Made by a program: the position numbers and the translations under genes | The notes under the pieces: generated by a model | The model's input: only the letters and a program-made list of their open reading frames with translations | What the model was told of the DNA's origin: nothing | The model's database searches: none | Shown: positions 24,579 to 37,427 of the stretch, piece after piece | Numbering within the stretch: the first letter of the stretch is position 1 | Layout: every line of letters starts with the position of its first letter | Source of the DNA: Leucaena leucocephala | Lineage: Eukaryota; Streptophyta; Magnoliopsida; Fabales; Fabaceae | DNA: 64,000 bases | Direction: 5' to 3' | Assembly (NCBI GenBank): GCA_037074615.1 | Contig: CM073520.1 | Location: 35,583,527 to 35,647,526, forward strand

Positions 24579-27500
24579 TCAAACTTGCAGAGAAACTCTC
24601 GTCTTTATAGGCTTTAGTTTTAATCCCATGCTTTCTGGAGAAAGGAGCTCCGGCGAGATGCATGACGGGCTGAGTGGACTCCGAGGGCTCCCACTGAGCT
24701 GGCATGGCCTATACAACCCGTACCCAATGAAAAAGTACTCCAACGGAATCAGCATTGCATGTGGCTGTTCCTCTGTCACCATTGAACCACAAGCTTGGAC
24801 CTGCGAAATCAAACCAAGTTTCATACCATATCATGCCAAAGAAGTACTATCAAATCAAATTTCATCATAGGCATCTCTCTCACACACACTGTTTTTCAAA
24901 CGTCCTACTGTTGCTGATATAAGCATGCAATTGTCTTGAATTAAGGACGTTAGGGCTGTTCATATATATATGTTGAGCTATTAAGCAACTTCTAAACTTG
25001 ATTAGAGAAGTCTATGCATGTGATGTCATATACCCCCTTGCACATTACTTTACAGCTCATACCTCCACTAGGGCACTGTATCTCCTATCGAGTTTTGAGG
25101 TCATGTACAGAGCCTCAGTATGGAAAGGAGAGCTGTCCCCAACAAAAATAAGTGTACGACATCTTAGCCCCTTCAATCCTTTTGTAATGTCAGGTCTCCT
25201 GCAAATTAGCAAAACACAGTTGAAACACATAAATATGCCAATTTACCAAGAGGACGGGACACAAACAAACAAGGTTGAAGTTGATGAAGCAATTCTCCAG
25301 CAGAAATTACCGATTAATTGCATGAAGAAACCGCTGCACATTAGTGCTCTTTCTCTCATCCAGCAACTGAAAACAAAGCATCAAAAGTATTCAAAACCAA
25401 AACAATGTGAGGCTAGTACAACCCCCCCCCCTTTTTCCAAAAATCTAAGTGGAGAAAGGAAAAGCATTCAGATGACAGCTACATGACAATATACAGCAAT
25501 AAAAGAATTAGATTATCACTTACTGTTCTACAAGCTTGAACTATCTCTGATTCTGGAATTTCAGCATTACCACGAACTTCCTGTAAGACCCCAAAGAAAA
25601 ACACATCAAGAATTGAATAAAATACAAAATGACGGGGAAAAGAAAAGCTTGAAAAGGGGTTAAAATTCAGGAATTACAATACCTTGCTGAAGTATCGCTG
25701 GAGCAAACACTCCTTCAGCAAACTACACACGCCATAGAAATAAAGCAAATTTGATATGACCTAAAATTACATGTGATATTAGGTACCGTAAGTAAATTTT
25801 AAAATGTACAAAAAGATCTGATGGTCTAGAAAAGGAACCTTGTTATAAAACCATTCAGTCCAAGAAGGCGCTTTGCACAAAGGAGATACAAGAATTAAAC
25901 CAAGAACACGTTCCCTGTACTTCATCTGCAACAAATTATCAAAGAACAAATCAATTAAACAAGATTGACTTCATATATAAAACACTATTCATCATTTATG
26001 TAAGGTACATACTGCAAATAGAGCAAGGATATATGCTCCAGCTGTTACCCCCATACACATCACTGCGCCAAGCCTAAAACAAGGAAATAGTTCATAGTAT
26101 TAGTAATTATTAGTAATGTAGTTAAATATAGGGAAACACTCTAGTTGCATCAAGATATGTTGTCAGCTGCCCTTCTCCCTCTTCATCTAAGGGCCAGTGA
26201 TAAGATGAGACAAGCACAGTGCGAGATTGATTTTCATATTATTTAAGTACAACAGCAACAACAAGCCTTATTTTAGTGCTCAAAACAAATGGAAGCGTTC
26301 TAACTTTCAAAAACTCAGTTTAAATTTAAGCAACAATATAATCATCATATTGTAATTACCCAAAATAGTTGAGAATCTCAATAATTTGATCAGCCAAATC
26401 ATCTACAGAAGGCACCGGATCATCAGGACAAATTGCTGCAGCTCCCAACTGCAAGAACTCAGGTGGAAGTTCCAGAGAAGGCATTATGTAAATGATGGTA
26501 TTCAGTCACGAATGCATTAAATAATGGATTCAGATCAATCAACTTACAGACCTCATGTCCTGGAGGACTTATATGATATATGCAGAAGTTGTGAAGCAAC
26601 AAAGAAGCTGCCTCAGGACAGAAAAATAATCCTTGGAAACATGACATATCTGCCCCACGACAAATACAATTAAAAGATTTCAGATTAAAACAAGAGAAAA
26701 ACACGCACATCTGAAATTGTTAATAAAATCCAAGAACAATATAAAACAAGTGTTAGGACATCATAAAGAATAAAAGCTGAATATTGCCATTTCAGAAAAA
26801 GGAGCAATGAATATGAGAAAATATCACAAATGCACTTACGATTTAGTGCTAAATCTGGATAAGTGATGAGAGCTGGCTTGTCCTGATCCCCATAGACAAT
26901 GACAGATACAGAGCCACAACCGGTTTGAATATGATGTTCCTGAAGTGAGAAAATCCAAAAACAATTGTAAAGCAAACAGAGCAAAATCTATAGAGTGAGG
27001 GGCAGAGAAGTTCAAGCTTGAACTTTGAAAATGAAAAGGAACCTTCCCCTCAAGAAAATCATAACAAATAAATCTTATGCAGTCCATTCAAGTTAAAGGT
27101 TTTTGTAGTTTGGTTCCACTCCCAAAACAATATTTACACAGTTTGTTTAATGTTTTTCAGGGTGAAACTGAACCATGTGAAGTGAAATTATCATGTATAT
27201 ATAATATAAATGCTTAGACACAGCCACATATTTGTCTTAAAATGTAAAGCACGAATTGTTATTAACTCTTCTGTCACTACTAGGCAAAGTAAAAGCTGGA
27301 GACCATTAGTTATGTACTACTGTTATTACAATTTCTGTGATTTTGACTGTTGCTGTTGAAGAATACATTTCGAATTTAGTTATCCAAAAAGTGACAAGGG
27401 GGCATTAACAGGTCTTGAGACATTATGAATTTCAGTTTGGAACTGAACTAAACTGAGAAAGGTGGTTGGGCTCTGGTGGTTTCATTAGGACCTTTGGTTT

Positions 27501-28807
27501 GGTTTCAAATATTTATGAACTGTAATTTTTTTAAAAAAAATAAAAACTTCAATTTGTGTAATGGATTAGCACTTATAACACCAGCTTATGTAGATTATTT
27601 ATTCCCTGACACGCTCCCCATGTGTCCCTACTCCTTTTTGAAGAACTCAAACTAGCAAGCGACAGCATGCTAATATCACTTTTGGAAAAGAAAAATCAAA
27701 AAGTACTGCAAGATTCCAATAATTATATGGTCTGGAAAGAAAACAAGAACAAGGTGTGAACAATAGGCATGGAATCACCGATTCATAAAATTACTAGAAT
27801 GACTTTATCTGATCTAATAGCTAGCATGTAATATGTAAATAAATTTGATACGTTTACAATACTCGGTGGCACATTAACGAGGTATAGGACAAGATATGCC
27901 ATAAGGCATACTAAGGTTTGTATTGTATGCTTTACCATACACTAAGTAAAGGATCCAATTCCTTTAAAATCAAGAGGCCCAAATAAGAAACAGAATGAAA
28001 TGCCTCCCCTGAAAAAACGAAAACGAGAAGGAAGAGGAGAGAAGGGGAAAATCTCAAAACAAAAGCGTAAGATAAAGCGTTAAGGGGGTAGTTAAAAATC
28101 TTCCATCACTCAAAATGCATCTAATATTACAAAGAACAAATTTGGTTCTTCCAAAATCCACTTAATCCATAATATATATATATATATATATATATTTCTA
28201 TTTCTGAAAAGGTTCAAGAGAAAACGGCATAAGATGACTGGAAATCAACCGAAACAAAAGAAGGTGTAGATGATATTGTAAATAACTGTTAGGGGAAAGT
28301 AATAAACTTCAAACAATAACGGGACGAAATATAGGAAGAACCCAAAATCCAACATTTGGATAGATAGAAGGACGAATAAGAATGTGCAGATCCATTAATT
28401 GCTATGTCCAAAGTATTCACAACGCGAAAGGCTTGAACAGAGGGAAAAAAAAAACAAAGAACATAAAGAAAGCAAAAGAGAAAAGAAATCCACAAAAAAA
28501 ATTTGTTTTACTTATTGCTCCACAATGTAATGACGCTATTGTTCTTGTTCCGATCCCAATGCCAAAATATATAATCTTCAATATTCAGTTATGCAAAATG
28601 CCAATGAGGCAACTGTTGACTTCCTATTAACTTTTGCAATGCAGCTCAAAGAATTGCAGCTGAAATTGAGCCATTCTTAAACTTCATCCTTCAAAGCCAA
28701 ACCATATGAGCAATAAAACAAACGTAAAGGAAAGGAAGAGGAGGAACCTTTCCGCCGAGATAGATCTTCTCCATGCCAACCGAAATGGAATCATTTGGCT
28801 GTGCCAT
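24579..28807 (-). CDS. NDL1: NDRG-family protein, NDL (N-myc downregulated-like)
   Basis: Eleven exons in transcript order: 28748-28807, 26840-26939, 26552-26649, 26360-26448, 26013-26073, 25839-25925, 25683-25760, 25524-25580, 25311-25366, 25063-25198, 24579-24800; 347 residues, typical. NDL proteins are alpha/beta-hydrolase-fold proteins without a working catalytic triad that bind the G-protein beta subunit (AGB1) and affect auxin transport. Diagnostic segments are [36 protein letters not shown] and the C-terminal [20 protein letters not shown] with [15 protein letters not shown]. The start [12 protein letters not shown] follows a GA-rich leader. Intron 1 is 1.8 kb and holds a (TA)n run at 28172-28195. 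Residues at the exon 9/10 join read INRRPD, where I expect INGRPD. Which of NDL1/2/3 it matches is inferred partly from synteny. Confidence 0.92.
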
Positions 28808-31800
28808 GGCCGAAGCTCTGTGTGTCTGGAAGCTCCCAAAAGCTCTTCTCTCCTCTCCTCTCCTCTCCCTCTCTCTCTCTCTTCCGTTGTGACAGGCTCA
28901 AGAAATATAAGCCCCTGGCTACAATGGCTTATATGCAAAGCGATTATTTCTCACTTGCCTTTGAACTCCCTTCTCTCACTCGTCTCAAAGCCCCATGATT
29001 TAAAAATAAAAAATAAAAACACGGAGAAATAATTCCTGATGTTAATGTTTATTGAGAAAGAATTGCCTGCATCACTCATCAGACATCAATATCATGGATA
29101 TTAAATATATAAAATTTCTTGTGGGCAAAAACAATGTAAGTCTAAATATAATGTCTTCCCTTTTGGGTTCATCAATTCAATGTTTCATTTTTCTTTTAAT
29201 CATTTACACATATTTCCTTGGTTCAACTTTTTATTGCTTCAGTTTTCTTACACGTTTCAATAGAATTTAAATGAGGAAAAAAACTGACACAACCTTTTGA
29301 AAATTGGGGATAAATCCCACAAATTAATTAGAAAATAGGACATAAAACTTAACCCCCGTCATTTGTATATTATAAAAAGTCTGTTACATATGATAACAAG
29401 TAATTGTACATTATAAAATGTCACTTATATATTAGTATTAATTATATTTTATAAAAGGTAATTATATTTTATAGAAAATCTGTTACACATAACGAAAGGT
29501 AATTGCACATTATCAAAAGTCACTTGCATATTGGCCAATTACATATTGTGGGAGATTAATGGCGTATCATAGAATGTAGGTTGCATATTACAAAAAGTTT
29601 GTTATAAGTTCCAAGTGCCAATTAATTTTTTAGTTAGGAATTTTTGGCTAATTTTTCCTAATCCTATGTGAGGAAAAACCAAAACGGGAAATACATGCAT
29701 ATTTCTAGAGTATCACATTATATGAATTATACTTAATCAAAATATAATAACTCAACTGATAATTTATCTAATTAAAAAAATCACAATTAATTTTATCTTT
29801 TAAAAATATATATTTTAATTTAAAAAAATAAAAATCAATGTAAACTAAATTAAGAAATTTATTTTTTTAAAAAATAAAATAAAATATTAATTATTTCATA
29901 TGAGTCATAAGCAAATTTAAATTAAAATGTGTTGAATTATTATATTTTAATTAAACATAGTTTATATAGTGCTACACTCCTATAATATATAAATATTTGT
30001 TAAAACTTATTCAATTTAAATAATTTTGTATTTGATGTTTGATTCAGTGTTATAATTTTTGAAAAATTTATGTATCTTTTGTGTTTTATATAATAAATTT
30101 GAATTGAATGCATTTTTAGAAATCCGTAGAGTTCATTTTGGCAAGGGATCTAAATGGATCTAATCTAGAAGTTTGGTTAAATTTAGAACTGGGGAAGTGC
30201 GGATGAGGCTATCATTGTTGGTTTGACTGAGAATTGGTATTCAATATTTGGAATTAAAATAATATAATAATTTATTTCTATTTTATTATATTATTTTTAT
30301 TTATTTTAAAAATTTTATCATATTTAATAAATATTATTATAATATTTTTATTTACTTTATATTTTAATTGATTACATAAATAAAATATTAAAATTATTAT
30401 TTTCCTGTGTTTTATTAATTTTATTATTTCTCTTAATTAAATTGATTTGGTATAAAGAAATTTTGTTTTTATTTATTTTAAAAAATTAAAAAAATAAATA
30501 ATAATTATGAATCATATTAACTACTATAAAATTATATTATTAAAAAAATTAATTAAAGAATTGTCAAATTAAATAAAAAAATATAATATCTAATTCAAAA
30601 AATTAAAATATTTATATTAATATTATATTATATTATATTAGCTCATTCATTCATTTAATATAATATAATATTATGTTAGTATTATATTATATTATATCAA
30701 TCTAATATCATTTGAATTAGTTTAAAGATAATTCATTAATATCTAACATTTAAATTTAATCAGAAGACAATAGATAACTGTATTATCTTTTTCTATTTTT
30801 TTATTAATTATTTTATCTTTTTTATTCTATTACTTTTTATTTGAATTATTTATAGGATATTTGAGTTAAAAGTGATTATCTTTAAAAATATTAGAAAAAT
30901 AACAATTTAGAATAATATTAAAAATAAATAAATATTATTATTATCTTTTAGACACCATTCAGACTTAAATTAATAACAAAGACACTAAAACTATAGCCTA
31001 ATGCTATATAAAGAATCACAAAACTCTTTCATTCAATACATCAATCACCACCACAATCACAATAATCTTCATAATTTTCACAATTCCATTTATTTTTCTC
31101 TTAGTTTTTTAGGAGAGATGTAATTATTTAACTTCCTATACTTTATAGTGGTAGTTAAATAATTTTATGATTTAATCTTTTTTTATATAAATTTATGATT
31201 TTCTTTGTTTATATTTTAAAATTTATACATGTTAGATCTAGGGTCTCAACTGAGACCCTTATATGATCAAACTTTTATAATTTATTATTTTAATTTATAA
31301 TTTAGTGTTATTTATTTAATATATTTAGTTTTCTTTTATAATTATTTATATTATGTTCATATGTTTAGTTATAGATTTTTCAGTTAAATATCTATATTAG
31401 AAGAATAAATTATTTATTATTTAATTTATCACATATTAAGTAGAATTTTTAAATAATTTTTTATGTAATTATATGATAGATCTAGGTATAATTATAGATT
31501 TTATTATTATGACTATAACGATTATCTATTAAGGATTTAATATATATAATTATTATAATTTAAATATATTATTAAAGGATTATGAACTTACAAGTTAAAA
31601 AATGTTGGGGTTGCCTGCCTTTCATTTGACTCCAATCATTAATCATGCTCCCTCACATTCATCTCCTTACCTTTGTACCAAAAAAAGAAAATCTCCTTAC
31701 CTCATCTCTTCCTTTTTTCCCATACTTTTCACGTATTCACCAAACCATTTTTTTTATCCCCGAAAACTCATGTTCTAATATTTTATTAGTTAGAAATATC

Positions 31801-32795
31801 TAATATATTTTTATATATTAAAATAATAATATTATGCAAAATTTATATATAGAAGTATCAAATTAATACTTGAATTCATATTCTTCTAATCAATAAAAAA
31901 TTTAAATAAATTTTTTTAACTTATCTTTACTTTTTATTATAGGCCTCAACAAACAATATAATAATAAAAATAAAAAATAGCTGAAAATCTTCAATTACAA
32001 AATTTATTATATATCTTCAATTACATACAAATATCTTTTGATTCATTTTACATATAATTAAATATAGGATATATATAGTTAAAAAAAGAGCTATAGATAG
32101 ACTTTAGACAAAAAAAAATCGTAATGAATTTGTTTAACAATTTTCCCAAAATAAGATGCGAATTGTGATCCAGTAAAGTGTAATTTGATGGCACGATTTT
32201 GATTAAGCCTAATTAATTGCTTAAAAAAACACATTAATCTGAAATTGAATGGAGAACGTGGCATTCGTTCAAATAAAAGATGGATCCGTGATCAAAATCA
32301 TTCAATTTGTTTTTCCTGTTTGACGGATTTTATCAATCAATGTGACCTATTACCTCGACGGTCAATTTGTTTTCAATTTCGATATTGATTTATACAGCTG
32401 TGTGACAAATACCTTTGTGCTAACATTGTTTTCTTCCTTTAAATCTCCGAAACGACACAATATTTTACTATTGTAATCTATAAGCCCACCTACAATTTGC
32501 TCCTTTTCTACTTAAAGCTGTCGACAGCGATATGCAAACCACGACTATTTTATGCATTTGATATATGCTATCACCTTTATTACAATGACAATAAAAAGCA
32601 GCCATAATGGTCAAGATTGTTTTTCCTAGTGACATTTTTTTATTTAAAAAAAATGGTTGAGCTGATGTCAAACATGTTGTTAATGATTATAACTCAATAT
32701 TTTCTGATATATTTTATTTAAGGAATACAATTTCTTTGGAAACTTCCTTATTGCAAGTCGCCTACGTATTGTTTTGAATGCTTATGGTTATGTCA
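28808..32795. other. AT-rich gene-free stretch, left part
   Basis: 28808-29000 is the NDL promoter and leader, with a long TC-rich run at about 28845-28885. The rest is extremely AT-rich with no coding region. It contains degenerate repeats (29365-29610), a TATATAAAG at 31005-31013 followed by a CA-rich leader-like stretch, and an 8-bp inverted repeat GGGTCTCA-AC-TGAGACCC at 31241-31258. These may be transposon remains, but no boundaries could be fixed. Confidence 0.6.
29365..29610. repeat. Degenerate tandem repeat, about 100-bp spacing
   Basis: The block TATAAAAAGTCTGTTACATA followed by AAGTAATTGTACATTATAAAATG near 29371-29434 recurs in diverged form near 29470-29534, and a shorter third copy (ACAAAAAGTTTGTTATAA) is near 29590. 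Spacing is about 99 and 117 bp. It is old and eroded. Confidence 0.55.
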
Positions 32796-33105
32796 AACTG
32801 TGAGAAAGAGTTAGAGTGTCACATATTAAAGAGAAAATGATAGAGAATCGTCTTAGGTAGTTTAGACACGTATAAAGAAGGCTAAGAGATACGCTAGTGA
32901 AGAGGGTGGATCAAACAGTATGGACGCCAGTTAAAAAGATTAGAGGAAAGGCAATAAGAACGTTCAAAGAGGTCATTGAGTAGGATTTCCTGGTCAATAA
33001 CCTGTCTAAGGATTTAATTTTTGATAGAGCATAATAACGTTGTATGATCCATGTAGCTGGCCCTATTTAATAGGATAAGGCTTATTGTCATTGTTGTTGC
33101 TGTGC
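32796..33105 (+). mobile_element. 5'-truncated RTE-type LINE with 17-bp target duplication
   Basis: The plus strand decodes in one frame to the conserved C-terminal tail of plant RTE-class LINE polyproteins: ENRLR*FRHV, then LVKRVDQ, then RGKAIRTFKEVIE*DF, then NNLSKDLIFDRA**R, with several Trp codons turned into stops. It ends in a TTG-rich tail (TTGTTGTTGCTG). The 17-base sequence TGCTTATGGTTATGTCA is found directly on both sides, at 32779-32795 and 33106-33122. Only about 310 bp of the 3' end were copied; it is dead. Confidence 0.88.
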
Positions 33106-35383
33106 TGCTTATGGTTATGTCACAATTATAAATTAATTTAAGATTGTAATGTGTGGCAAGTTTCATATTTCTGCCTTTTCTGCAATCATTCCAGAATAGA
33201 ATAAAGAAATTATTGAATTTTTAGTCATATGCACATATTATTGCGAGTGTCTGAATCAATTTAAATTCTCCTTTCGAGTAATTAATGATGATTTATTTGC
33301 TTTATAAAAGAAAGATGATAGTACAAATAAATTACTTTCATGTTATCGATCACGAGGTTAATGGCATGCACGTTCGATAATCGACGCGATTCAATTTATT
33401 TTATATGCTCTCATCATAGTGCTTGACAATTTTTATCCAAATATGGTTGTAATATATATATAAACAATGGGGAAAATGTTTGGCATGATTTCATCAAGTT
33501 ATGGATTGGAAGTGGGAAAAAGCTAAATGCTGGATTGGATTACGTGTATGGCAAAACTAAGGCCTGAAATGAACTGGGCAATGATGAGGAATTTGGTGCC
33601 CCAATGCTAACTAAATATTTTTTATAAAAGAAGATTTTATTCAATGTAAATATAAAACGATACATGTAAAAAAAACCGCAAATTAATCCTCATTAAGGAC
33701 TAAATTAGGCCACAGAAGTCTAGAAATAAGAACATGGTACAAGAAGCTAACAGAAGAACAAACAAAAACACAATAACATCATAAGCAAAGGAAAGAAATT
33801 GCAATGCCCAATATCCAATCATCACTTTAAATGCCAGCTAAAGCTTGAGTCACATATCGGACCAGCTGCTTCAAGTCTCATAACAGGGGTATAAACTACC
33901 CAGCAGTGACAATCAAATAAGGGATTGTATAAAAAAAAAAAAACAATCAAATAAGGGTAAAAAACGATACTATTACTAACGTCAATAGCTTTCTGAGTTT
34001 GTACAAAGAGTTTCCGTATAACCTGCTAATATGACAAAGTAGAGCAAGTCGAAAAACTTGATGGAGTGATGCTACTAGAGAGGAAAGTTGACAGGATATT
34101 GCAAGCTTTCCTAAAATAAAACAAAACACACAACAGAGCAACAAACGGCATAGAAAAAAAAAAATAACAGATACAGAAAACAAAAGAATATGATGAACAA
34201 AGAAGCAGAGAAGACAGGCAACCGGAATGGAGAAGACCGGTGGGAGAAGAACGGAGGGGGGATGGAAGAAGGGGAGGAAGTCGGTGGTAGAAGATGAGGA
34301 GGTGGAACAAGAGCAAGGTGAAACCACAAGAGGAGAACAACGATGGAGGCAAAGATGAGAAGCAAGAGAACCAAAGATGGCAAGGAATCGATGGATTGAG
34401 TGCTTGGTGGACTCCCTCGGGAGAACATGATGAGTAGGGAAATTGGGAAGCTCCTTATGTGCATACAATATTGAAAGGAAACGTTGGATTTAATCATATA
34501 TCAAGGCATTTTATGGCCAAGCAAGAGGGCAAGCACCATTGTCTTTGAATAATCCATCAATATACAAAAACTAAAAGCACTAGCCTTGCAAACTAGTAAT
34601 ATGTGAGCATCATGCCGTGCATAATTCCTTGCAATGATGTAGGAGCTGAACTGGGTACTTTTAGTTGTTAATATAAATAAATCATCTATATTTAATTTAA
34701 TTTATATCCATACATAAACATTTTAATAAAGTAGTATTATTATATAACTTATATTTCAAATTATATATAATATATTACATCACAATAATCCTAAGTAAAT
34801 ACACACATTCATTCATTCATACATCATTCCGATTATATGTATATATATAATCTAAATTTAATTAAGTCTTTGTACCTGAAATTTACACAAGTTTCCTTAC
34901 CTCTACATAATTTCTGTAAAATTCTGGCAAAATATTTTACTCATCCGAAGCTTAATATGTATCATATTTAATTTTTTTAATTATATTAAAAAATTGATTA
35001 AATTAATTAATATATTATATTTTTTAATATATTTTAATAATCCTCTTTAACTCTCTCTTTCTATTTTTTATTTGATTATTATTTAAAAATATAAATAAAT
35101 TTTTTAAAAAAATATATAAATATAAAAAATAGATTTATATTTATGATTAGTTTTAGTTCTTCAGTTACTTTGTAACTTTGTATGTTAAGGCGGAAGGAGG
35201 ATATACTTCCACTCCAGCAAATGATATACAGTATCAATTTATTTATTTATTTTTTTTTTATCGGGTGCCGCGCCGAATTCCCTTCAATCTTGCAGGGGGA
35301 GCTGCTTACGCAAAACTTTGTAAATAATTGTTCACTGGGGAATCGCATTAGGGAGACGGAGGAGAACCACCTCCGGCGTTAGA
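33106..35383. other. Gene-free stretch, right part; promoter of the HAD phosphatase gene
   Basis: 33610-34640 is less AT-rich than its surroundings, is purine-rich on the plus strand and carries a short direct repeat (CAATCAAATAAGGG at about 33912 and 33945). Minus-strand open frames at 33947-34497 overlap in all three frames and are low-complexity, so I do not call a gene. 34680-35160 is again AT-rich. The leader of the phosphatase gene probably starts around 35250. Confidence 0.5.
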
Positions 35384-37427
35384 ATGGCCGGCAACATCGT
35401 CGTGGTTTTTGACTTTGATCGGACGATAATCGACGATGACAGTGACAGATGGGTCGTCACACAGATGGGCCTCACGCAGATTTTCAATGAGCTTCGCTCT
35501 ACCCTGCCTTGGACCTCTCTCATGGTCTGTAATCACTCTTATAACTTCAATTCGTTCTTTGAATAAGCATCAAAGTTTCCTTAGGAGTAAGAAATATGCT
35601 TCTAATTTCAGTCCTTCTTTACTGCAAAATGTGGAAAGTAATTGAAGTTCAGATGGGGATTCCTTTTTGTAGCCCTGAAAAAGTTTCCGTAGGAGTAAGA
35701 AATATGTTTTAGTTCTCAAGTTGAGTTTTTCCCCCCCTGTATTTTTCAGCTTAATTGTTTATTAACCTGAAGTCACCTTAAATTGATTTAAAGTCTTGTT
35801 ATACATTTTGGTTTTGAAATAAGATCATCTTTAGAATTATTCAATTGCTTCTTTGAATGTTTAAAACGTCTAATCTGATAGGATACGATGATGAAAGAGC
35901 TCCACTCACAAGGGATTAGCACAAAGGACATTGCAGAGTGCCTGAAAAAGCTCTTATTGCATCCAAGTATCATTGCTGCTATAAAATCATCACATGCTCT
36001 TGGGTTAGTTTATTGTTCATAATCATTGTTCCCTGATTTCACCTTCTTTTTTAGCCATTCTGATAATTGACTCAACTGCTATGTCGCGAATTTGTTTCTT
36101 TCAGATGTGACATGTGGATAATTAGCGATGCAAATATGTTTTTCATTGAGACAATATTGGAACATCATGGTATATTAGGCTGCTTTTCGCAAGTTAATAC
36201 AAACCCAACTTATGTGGATGAAGAGGGACGCCTTCATATCATCCCATTCCATAATTCAACCTTGGCTGCTCATAATTGCTATCTCTGCCCTTCAAATATG
36301 TGCAAGGTATTACTTAAACATCATTGTTCTTCATCATTCTGCCTTGTTGTTACATATATAAACAACGACGCTCTTTCTCAGCAGTTAACTCCTTGATCGA
36401 ATGGTTTCTTGTTCCATAGGAACTAGAAGTTTATGGGGTAGGCGTAGTATAAATATAGGGTTAACTAACTTATTTTTCATTGGAATTGCTTTCTAGTTGA
36501 AATTTTCTCTCAAAAACACAATCAGTAATCAATAAAAAGGTTATCCGACATTTGAAGTAATCAATTACTAATTTTACATCTGGGACATGTCATTTGTTAC
36601 GATTTCTATATGGTGGAACCAGATTGATTCATAAATTTTAATGAGCACGATTATCGTTTCCAAGTAGCAGAAGGTCCTTTGCTGTGTGGGAGGGACTTTT
36701 TGCTCGGTGAAATTGTGTGACAGGTGTAAAATTTTTCTTCTTTACTTCATGTTTTTAAGAGAAAATCATCTGTGCAAAACTGTTAGGTCATACGGTTAAA
36801 AAAATTATGTTAGGATGTCAAATCTTCATGTTTTCCTCGTTCAGTGAGGGAAACAGCAGTGACTGGCTGATACTTGAAAGTGGGTATTATTGATCTGATT
36901 TGCAGCCTTTGGCTTAGCATTTGGTTGGTTAGTGATAAAATTGTCTCAGTTGCTGCACCTGCATCCTTACAAAATTGTTAAAGCGAAAGACTGATTTCAG
37001 CTTTTGTTGCTATCTGGCTAAATCCATTGCCATTTTTCCCCTAACTTTCTTTGATAACTTTTTCCGCATAGAATTGGCTCTTATGTGATGTTCATCACAG
37101 GGTTTAGTGGTTGACAAAATCCGAGGTTCTTTACCTGAGAAAAAGAGGAGATTGATCTACATTGGAGATGGATCAGGTGATTACTGCCCTACATTGAGGC
37201 TGGAGGGAGGTGATTTTGTGATGCCAAGGAAGAACTATCCTCTCTGGAATCGGATTTTGTGCAACAGAGAACAAGTGAACGCACAAGTTCATGAGTGGAG
37301 CAATGGGGAGGAGTTAGAGGGCGTCCTATTGAACCTTATCAAGAAATTAGCAGTAGACGATGCTGTTAGCGATTCTGGTTCGGCGTACTCATCGGAGTGC
37401 GTTGAGTTGAGAGTGCTCAGTTCCTGA
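35384..37427 (+). CDS. HAD-superfamily phosphatase, PHOSPHO-like / pyrophosphatase-PS2-like
   Basis: Four exons: 35384-35524, 35882-36003, 36105-36306, 37101-37427; 263 residues. The N-terminal motif I is DFDRTI (residues 10-15, nucleophile Asp followed by general-acid Asp) and motif IV is YIGDGSGDYCP, both intact. CDMWIISDANMFFIE corresponds to motif II (S/D-rich strand). This is the plant family related to animal PHOSPHO1, whose members are annotated as inorganic pyrophosphatase/PS2-like, phosphocholine/phosphoethanolamine phosphatase (PEPC1) or thiamine-phosphate phosphatase-like (At4g29530). The sequence alone does not tell the substrate. There is no targeting signal, so it is probably cytosolic. 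The C-terminal about 40 residues are acidic and Ser-rich. An upstream region includes a GC-rich piece near 35260. Confidence 0.9.

Noticed and set aside
33947..34497. Three overlapping minus-strand open frames
   Set aside because: Overlapping frames with Ser/Leu/Phe-rich products come from the purine bias of the plus strand; no domain recognised.
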